From Chitinivibrionales bacterium (lineage in GTDB: Bacteria > Fibrobacterota > Chitinivibrionia > Chitinivibrionales > FEN-1185): a stretch of DNA of 64,000 nucleotides. This document shows positions 59,157-64,000 of this stretch, in pieces. Location: NCBI GenBank assembly GCA_035516255.1, contig DATJAL010000016.1:1-64000 (forward strand). The letters are read 5' to 3'. A model generated the notes under the pieces. The model did not search any database. It was given only the letters and a program-made list of their open reading frames with translations, and was not told the origin of the DNA. Every line of letters begins with the position of its first letter. Position 1 is the first letter of the stretch. Both the position numbers and the translations under genes were made by a program.

Positions 59157-61373
59157 TCACACGTCTTCCTTCTCCGACAAATCCTCCCGCTCCTTTGTCC
59201 GCACGATCTTCTCGATCCCCTTAACCTTCTGGATTCTCCTGAAAATCTGCTTGAGCTGGTTCTTGTCGGAAATCTCTATTGTAAATAATGCGTTCGCCTG
59301 CTGGCCCCGCGTGCGGATGCTGCCGTCCGACACGTTGACGCCGAGGTTCGAAAATATCTCCGACACCTCGTGCAGGAGGCCGGGCCGGTCGCCGGCCGTG
59401 ATCTGCAGCGACACCGTGTATTTTTTCGCCTCGCCCTCGTCCCAGCTCACCTGAACCTTGCGTTCCTCGTCGTCGGAAAACAGCGGCACGTTGGGGCAGT
59501 CGGTGCGGTGGATGGCGATGCCGCGTCCCCTCGTGACGAACCCCGTGATGGGATCGCCCGGGATCGGGTTGCAGCATTTCGCGAACCGCACCATGAGGTT
59601 GTCGGAGCCGCCCACGAGGACGCCGCGCACCCGGTTTCCCCTGCGGAAGGTGCGCACGATGCGCGACACCATCGCCGACGGCCCGAACCGCCGCACGTTC
59701 CGGTTCTGGACAAATTCAATGACACGGGCCGCGGGGAGCTCACCGGAGCCGATCATCTCGTAGAGCCGGTCGAGCGTGTTGACGCCGAGCGACGACAGGA
59801 TCGCGGGCGCCTGTTCGATGAACGCGCCGGTGCGGTTGATCTTCTTGAGCTGCGCGCCCACGATCTTCTTGCCGAGCTCGATGCTCTCCTGGCGGCCGGC
59901 GCTCTTGAGCCAGCGCCGGATCCGGGAGCGCGCCTTGGCGGTTTTTACCTCGCGCAGCCAGTCAACCGAAGGTTTCTTGTTGACCGAATGCAGCACCTGC
60001 ACGGTCATGCCGCTCTTGAGCTCCTTGCTGACCGGCTCTATCTTTCCGTCAACCTTTGCGCCCATGCAGTGGATGCCGAGGTCGGTGTGGACCGCGAACG
60101 CGAAATCGAGCACTGTGGCGCCCTTGGGCAGCGAGATGAGGTCGCCCTTGGGCGTGAACACGAAGATCTCGGCGTGGAACAGGTCGATCTTGAAGAACTC
60201 GTAGAACTCGGTCGAGTCGGTGAGGTCCTTCTGCCAGTCGATGATGTTGCGCAGCCACGACAGCGAGCGGTCGTCGCGCGAGACCGCGGTGCCGCCTTCT
60301 TCTTTGTAAACCCAGTGGGCGGCGATGCCCTCCTCTGCCACCTGGTTCATCTCCCACGTGCGGATCTGCACCTCGATGATGTTCCCCTTTTCGCCGAATA
60401 CCGTGGTGTGCAGCGACCGGTAGCCGTTGGGCTTGGGCGAGCTGATGTAGTCCTTGAATCGCTCCTGGATGGGCTTCCACATCGAATGCACCACGCCGAG
60501 CGCAAAGTAGCAGTCGCGCACCGTGTTGGTGATGATGCGGATGGCGAGCAGGTCATATACCTCCTCGAACGGCTTGTTGCGCTGTATCATCTTGCGGTAG
60601 ATGCTGTAGAAATGCTTGGGCCTGCCGATGACCGTTGACTCGATGCCCTCCTCCTTGAGCCGACGGCGCAGCGGCTCGGCAAGAGTCTCGATGAGCACCT
60701 CCCGCTCGCCGCGCGAGGCGACCACCTTTGCCACGATCTCCTTGTGCTCGGCCGGGTAGAGGTATTTGAACGCGAGGTCCTCGAGCTCCCACTTGATTTT
60801 CGCCATGCCCAGCCGGTGCGCGAGCGGTGCGTAGATGTCGAGCGTTTCGGCAGCCACCTGGCGGATCTTCGCGGGCTCGAGGTAACTGAGGGTCCTCAGG
60901 TTGTGCAGGCGGTCGGCGAACTTGATGATGATGACGCGGATGTCCTCGGCCATGGAGAGAAGCATCTTGCGGTAGGTCTCGGCCTGGCGCTCCTCGCGCG
61001 ATCGCAGCTGGAAGCGCTGGATCTTGGTAACGCCCTCGACGAGCAGGAGGATCTCCTCGCCGAACTCGTCGCGGATCTTCTCGCGGGTGATGGAAGTATC
61101 CTCGAGCACGTCGTGAAGCAGGCCGGCCGCGACGGTGACGGAATCGAACTTCTGTTCGGCGAGGATGAGGGCCACGGCCACCGGATGCGCCAGGAACGGG
61201 TCGCCTGACTTCCGCTTCTGGTCGCGGTGCGCGTTCCACGAAAATCGGTACGCTTTGTCAACGAGCGCGGCATCGACCTTGGGGTTGAGCTCCTTCACCT
61301 GGCCGCAGAATCCCGCGGCAGCCTCGTCGACGGCGGATAGTGTCGGGGGGAAGACGTGCGAAGACGGCTCCAT
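59157..61373 (-). CDS. Bifunctional (p)ppGpp synthetase/hydrolase, RelA/SpoT family
   Basis: This 738-aa protein has four parts. The HD hydrolase domain has DPFLAHPVAVALIL, LLHDVLEDTSITREKI and FADRLHNLRTL. The synthetase domain has GRPKHFYSIYRKM, YDLLAIRIITN and GYRSLHTTVFG. A TGS domain (FVFTPKGDLISLPKGATVLDFAFAVHTDLG) follows, then a C-terminal ACT domain (VSLQITAGDRPGLLHEVSEIFSNLGVN). The HD residues are all present, so hydrolysis is likely retained as in SpoT/Rel. AAGGGG precedes ATG 61373. It controls the stringent response; the C-terminal ACT/TGS parts sense ribosome or carrier-protein state. Confidence 0.96.
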   Translation of the reverse strand: MEPSSHVFPPTLSAVDEAAAGFCGQVKELNPKVDAALVDKAYRFSWNAHRDQKRKSGDPFLAHPVAVALILAEQKFDSVTVAAGLLHDVLEDTSITREKIRDEFGEEILLLVEGVTKIQRFQLRSREERQAETYRKMLLSMAEDIRVIIIKFADRLHNLRTLSYLEPAKIRQVAAETLDIYAPLAHRLGMAKIKWELEDLAFKYLYPAEHKEIVAKVVASRGEREVLIETLAEPLRRRLKEEGIESTVIGRPKHFYSIYRKMIQRNKPFEEVYDLLAIRIITNTVRDCYFALGVVHSMWKPIQERFKDYISSPKPNGYRSLHTTVFGEKGNIIEVQIRTWEMNQVAEEGIAAHWVYKEEGGTAVSRDDRSLSWLRNIIDWQKDLTDSTEFYEFFKIDLFHAEIFVFTPKGDLISLPKGATVLDFAFAVHTDLGIHCMGAKVDGKIEPVSKELKSGMTVQVLHSVNKKPSVDWLREVKTAKARSRIRRWLKSAGRQESIELGKKIVGAQLKKINRTGAFIEQAPAILSSLGVNTLDRLYEMIGSGELPAARVIEFVQNRNVRRFGPSAMVSRIVRTFRRGNRVRGVLVGGSDNLMVRFAKCCNPIPGDPITGFVTRGRGIAIHRTDCPNVPLFSDDEERKVQVSWDEGEAKKYTVSLQITAGDRPGLLHEVSEIFSNLGVNVSDGSIRTRGQQANALFTIEISDKNQLKQIFRRIQKVKGIEKIVRTKEREDLSEKEDV

Positions 61374-61564
61374 TGTTTTTGCCCCTTTACAGCCTGCGTC
61401 TCAAGAAATATTCGTCGATCCAGGTGTAAAAATTCTGTTCTTGTAACAGGTATGATTCCAATATAACTCATCTGGGGATAATTTTCTATAATTTATCAAC
61501 AAGGGCAATTTATAGGGCGGGCAGATGGTAGGAAGGGGCAAGAATAATCATCCCCGAAGAAAGA

Positions 61565-61783
61565 TTAAAAAGTAAGCAAAAAAACTGGGCGCGGCGTGCT
61601 CTGGCTGCGGCTTTTAATGAGTCCCTTCTGAATCGGTACCTCCCCGCAGGCCTCCTGCGCCGATTCGCATTTGTCATTAAGCGACTTCCGGCAGGCCGAC
61701 TCGGAATTGTACTACTCTGGGGCGCAGCAGCCGGCATAAAAAAAGTGAAATAAAACCGCAGCAATAAAGAGTAAGTTTTTCAT
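61565..61783 (-). pseudogene. Possible small Cys-rich lipoprotein gene with in-frame TAG
   Basis: ATG 61783 lies 8 nt after the GT9 stop with AAGGACG upstream. It encodes MKNLLFIAAVLFHFFYAGCCAPE, a credible lipoprotein signal (lipobox YAGC), then TAG at 61712-61714. The same frame continues for 48 codons with four more Cys-type positions (SACRKSLNDKCESAQEACG). It may be a 23-residue relic, a gene killed by one mutation, or chance. The other frames here are not convincing. Confidence 0.3.
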
Positions 61784-61790
61784 GCCGTCC

Positions 61791-62888
61791 TTATCGTTTT
61801 ACCGGCATGGCGTCAACGCACCGTTCAATGGCGTCGATGGTCGAACCGTCGGGACGGCTTACATACCCCAGACCCCTGCTCGTCGCGGACTCCCGGCAGT
61901 ATGTGCCAAGTTCCGCTTCCTCGAACACGCCCACCGCGGACGTGCGCAGCAAATCGGCGAGCTCGAACAACACGGTGGGCCCAGCGACCACGAATTCCGA
62001 TTTGGAAATAACGGCGGCGCTGCGGGCCGCCGGCAGGTCCGCGAGCAGCGGCAGGTTCCGCTCGCCGGCCCACGCCGCCGCGTCTCCCCCCGGTTCACCG
62101 TGTGAAAACAGCCAGCACACGAACGGTTTTTTCTGCAGCATGTCAAGGAGTGACTGCGTCCACTGCCTGCCGTGGCGGCGGTAAAAATACGCGCCGTCGA
62201 TGCCGATGAGCCGCGCCGCGAGCGGCACCTTCATCTCGCGCAGCATAAGCCCCGCCTCATCGGCAGCTTCCCGGGTCACGCTCCAGCGCGCCTTGGGCCC
62301 CGAAGGAACCCCGAGCATGGCGGCAAGAAGCATGCTCCGGTCCGTGAGATAGGTGCGGCACGGCGCGGGATTCACATGCAGGTTGAGGAACGGATAGTCT
62401 CCCGCGCCCTTGATGCCGATGCGCACCTGGGCCGCGCTTTTGCCCGCGCAGTAGAGCAGCGAAAGGTCGGGATTCGGCTCGAGCATCAGGCACATGTCGA
62501 AGCGCCCGGCGCTTATTTCTCTTCCGATCCCGTCGAATTCCCTTGAAAAAAGATAACGGTCCGCCGCGTCGTATTCCATGAATTTCGAAACGGTGCCGAG
62601 CGTTTTGAAAAACGGCGCCACCCGTTTTTCGCACAGCGCCACCAAATGCGCGGCCTTGAAATGCGCGGCAACCGAGGTGAGGCACGACACCTGGTGGAGC
62701 GCCGCAAGCGGCTCTTCGGGAAGAATGACGAGGATGCGCGGGAGGGGGCCGCACGCGTAGGGAAATTCAAACCGCGGCGCCTTGTATTTCCGCGCCACGC
62801 TCCATTTGAGCAGCGACACCATCGCGGCGTCGGGCAGGAAACTTGATAAAAAGGATTTGAAACTTCCGAAAAGCTTTGATTTTCTCAT
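61791..62888 (-). CDS. GT9 (heptosyltransferase-like) glycosyltransferase
   Basis: This 365-aa GT-B protein has LPRILVILPEEPLAALHQVSCLTSVAAHF, which matches the GT9 N-terminal pattern. MCLMLEPNPDLSLLYCAGKSAAQVRIGIKG corresponds to the R-x-G-x-x-G region, and VCWLFSHGEPGGD with LPLLADLPAARSAAVISKSEFVVAGPTVLFELADLL to the C-terminal donor site. GT9 enzymes add heptose or similar sugars to lipopolysaccharide cores. The usual GPSGP-type tail motif is altered to AGPTVLFELA. ATG 62888 lacks a good Shine-Dalgarno. Confidence 0.75.
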   Translation of the reverse strand: MRKSKLFGSFKSFLSSFLPDAAMVSLLKWSVARKYKAPRFEFPYACGPLPRILVILPEEPLAALHQVSCLTSVAAHFKAAHLVALCEKRVAPFFKTLGTVSKFMEYDAADRYLFSREFDGIGREISAGRFDMCLMLEPNPDLSLLYCAGKSAAQVRIGIKGAGDYPFLNLHVNPAPCRTYLTDRSMLLAAMLGVPSGPKARWSVTREAADEAGLMLREMKVPLAARLIGIDGAYFYRRHGRQWTQSLLDMLQKKPFVCWLFSHGEPGGDAAAWAGERNLPLLADLPAARSAAVISKSEFVVAGPTVLFELADLLRTSAVGVFEEAELGTYCRESATSRGLGYVSRPDGSTIDAIERCVDAMPVKR

Positions 62889-63020
62889 GCGCGCATATTA
62901 CAATGTCTTAAGGGTCAAACGCCGCCCCGCTTTTTTTGACTCCGGCGCCCGGATAATAATAGATGAGAATGATTCCGGCAACAATGAAAATACATTGTTT
63001 TTCCCGAGGTGCGGGCCTGC

Positions 63021-64000
63021 ATGAATAAAAGACCACCGAGCACGGCCAACGCCGCCCTTACGGTATTGTTCCTCGCCTGCGCCGCATTTTTCGCCTCGGG
63101 AGTGGCCGATCCCGCGCTTGTGAAAGTTCCCTTTCTTTCGTGGGCGCTGGGAATCCTGGCGGCCGCCTGCATGGCGGGCGTCATCGTGGCGGCGCGGGAG
63201 GAACTGATCCTGGTTCTCCGGCTGGGTCCGGCCTGCCTGATTGCGATGCTCGCCATCGCCGCAGTGCATTTGTCAAGCCATGGCGCCCTCTACGGCTATC
63301 CGTCGTCCCCGCTTTTCCTTTTGTACTTCGCCGCGGTCATCCTGTACGGAACGCTGGGCTCGGCATCGCAATGGCTCGTGGTGCTCGGCTCTATCCTTGG
63401 CGCCGAGATTGGTTCCCTGGTTGTCAACGGCTATTTCAACGTGTTCCAGTCTCCCGACTGGCTGCAACTGCTCGCGCACCGGATATCCCCGCTCTGGCAG
63501 CCCCTGGCGGCGCTTGTTATTTCGGGCCTTATTCCTTATTTTATTGTACGCCAGCGGAGGCCCGCAGCCAGCGCCCGGCAGGCTTCCCCGGCACCGGCAA
63601 AAACCGCGGCGCTCGCCATGGGCCCGCCAATGCCCACTCCCGTCGCCTCCCCCGCTCCGGGCAATTCCAAGAACCTTTTAATGGAACCGGACACGGGCAT
63701 CTACAACAAATCGAGCATGGACGATCTTTTGTCAAGCGTTGTCTATTTCATGAGCAGGAATTTTAAGGCCTATTCGGCGCTCGGGTTTGTGTACGATGAG
63801 GTGAACCAGGTGTTCGCGCTCAATTCGTTCCATTCCAAGAGCCATGCCATCAACAACAGCATCGCGATTCCCCTCGGGAAAGGCCTCGTGGGCCGCGTGG
63901 GCGTGGAGAAAAACTCTTTTATGACCGGCGATCTGACCATGTACCCGGCCGAGCTTTTATATTATACCGCGCTCGAGCCCATCAACTCGGTGCTCGCGGT
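63021..64000 (+). CDS. Membrane protein with GAF-like sensor domain (3' end outside window)
   Basis: An open frame of 326 codons from ATG 63021 runs off the window edge. There are five or six N-terminal helices (ALTVLFLACAAFFASG to ALVISGLIPYFIVR, about 10-190). A Pro/Ala-rich linker follows, then LMEPDTGIYNKSSMDDLLSSVVYFMSRNF and a GAF-like segment (SALGFVYDEVNQVF, IAIPLGKGLVGRVG). The DTGIYNK box recalls the start of GGDEF domains but is followed by GAF sequence. A downstream GGDEF or kinase output is likely but not visible. Confidence 0.7.
   Translation, partial: MNKRPPSTANAALTVLFLACAAFFASGVADPALVKVPFLSWALGILAAACMAGVIVAAREELILVLRLGPACLIAMLAIAAVHLSSHGALYGYPSSPLFLLYFAAVILYGTLGSASQWLVVLGSILGAEIGSLVVNGYFNVFQSPDWLQLLAHRISPLWQPLAALVISGLIPYFIVRQRRPAASARQASPAPAKTAALAMGPPMPTPVASPAPGNSKNLLMEPDTGIYNKSSMDDLLSSVVYFMSRNFKAYSALGFVYDEVNQVFALNSFHSKSHAINNSIAIPLGKGLVGRVGVEKNSFMTGDLTMYPAELLYYTALEPINSVLA

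Noticed and set aside
59370-60638. 422-codon plus-strand frame opposite relA/spoT
   Set aside because: It is a shadow of the RelA/SpoT gene, with low-complexity Arg/His/Ala composition.
61510-61764. 84-codon frame after the GT9 gene
   Set aside because: It has a TTG start without ribosome site and Arg/Ala-rich composition; the lipoprotein-like frame beside it is better supported.
1-64000. tRNA, rRNA and CRISPR genes
   Set aside because: All spacers were read on both strands; no cloverleaf with CCA-type end, no rRNA signature and no regularly spaced short repeats were found. A tRNAscan or Infernal run would be decisive.

Overview
The window looks like a chromosomal segment of a GC-rich, chitin- and glucan-degrading Gram-negative bacterium of the FCB superphylum. 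A Fibrobacterota lineage near Chitinispirillia is my best guess, by inference only. The pointers are two secreted GH18 chitinases, a GH16 glucanase and a third secreted hydrolase-like protein; several exported proteins with C-terminal sorting-like domains of the type IX (Por) style; a PorV/PorQ-like outer-membrane protein; and a DUF6057-like membrane/TPR protein beside a haem-motif beta-propeller. No rRNA, tRNA or CRISPR array was found.

Region 1 (about 0.1-10.2 kb, minus strand) is the most unusual part. It is a tightly packed operon read HMG-CoA reductase -> DUF3419 (BtaA-like) -> dolichol/phytol-kinase-like membrane protein -> formyltransferase -> AMP-forming acyl ligase -> UbiA prenyltransferase -> PEP-synthase-like phosphotransferase -> truncated methyltransferase. 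Three of the junctions are ATGA overlaps. The same chromosome carries ispD of the MEP pathway (42.2 kb), so the reductase probably does not supply housekeeping isoprenoids. I read the operon as an undescribed prenyl-lipid or meroterpenoid pathway.

Region 2 (10.2-20.3 kb) holds decayed DNA (an IS66 tnpB remnant and two stumps of exported-protein genes), the two-chitinase operon, a DAHP synthase, a secreted archaemetzincin-like protease, small exported and membrane proteins, and an MFS transporter. Region 3 (20.3-35 kb) holds a fur-feoA-feoB iron operon with a clear Fur box, a PorV-like outer-membrane protein followed by a protein with 13 Ig-like domains, a fused cNMP-binding/acetate kinase/PduL phosphotransacylase, and an ExbD/TolR protein.

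Region 4 (35-48.7 kb) holds a twin-HTH protein, a PEBP protein with two well-placed start sites, argC-argB-argD-(secreted esterase)-argG, ispD, lipoproteins, a GT39-like membrane protein, a 3-methyladenine glycosylase overlapping a cyclophilin-like gene broken by a stop codon, and a phosphoesterase. Region 5 (48.8-64 kb) holds a secreted glycosidase-like protein, the propeller/membrane pair, GH16, prs, a DUF4388 protein, relA/spoT, a GT9 glycosyltransferase and the start of a GAF-type sensor.

Intergenic spaces carry several dispersed, hairpin-forming repeat families. They account for many spurious open frames.
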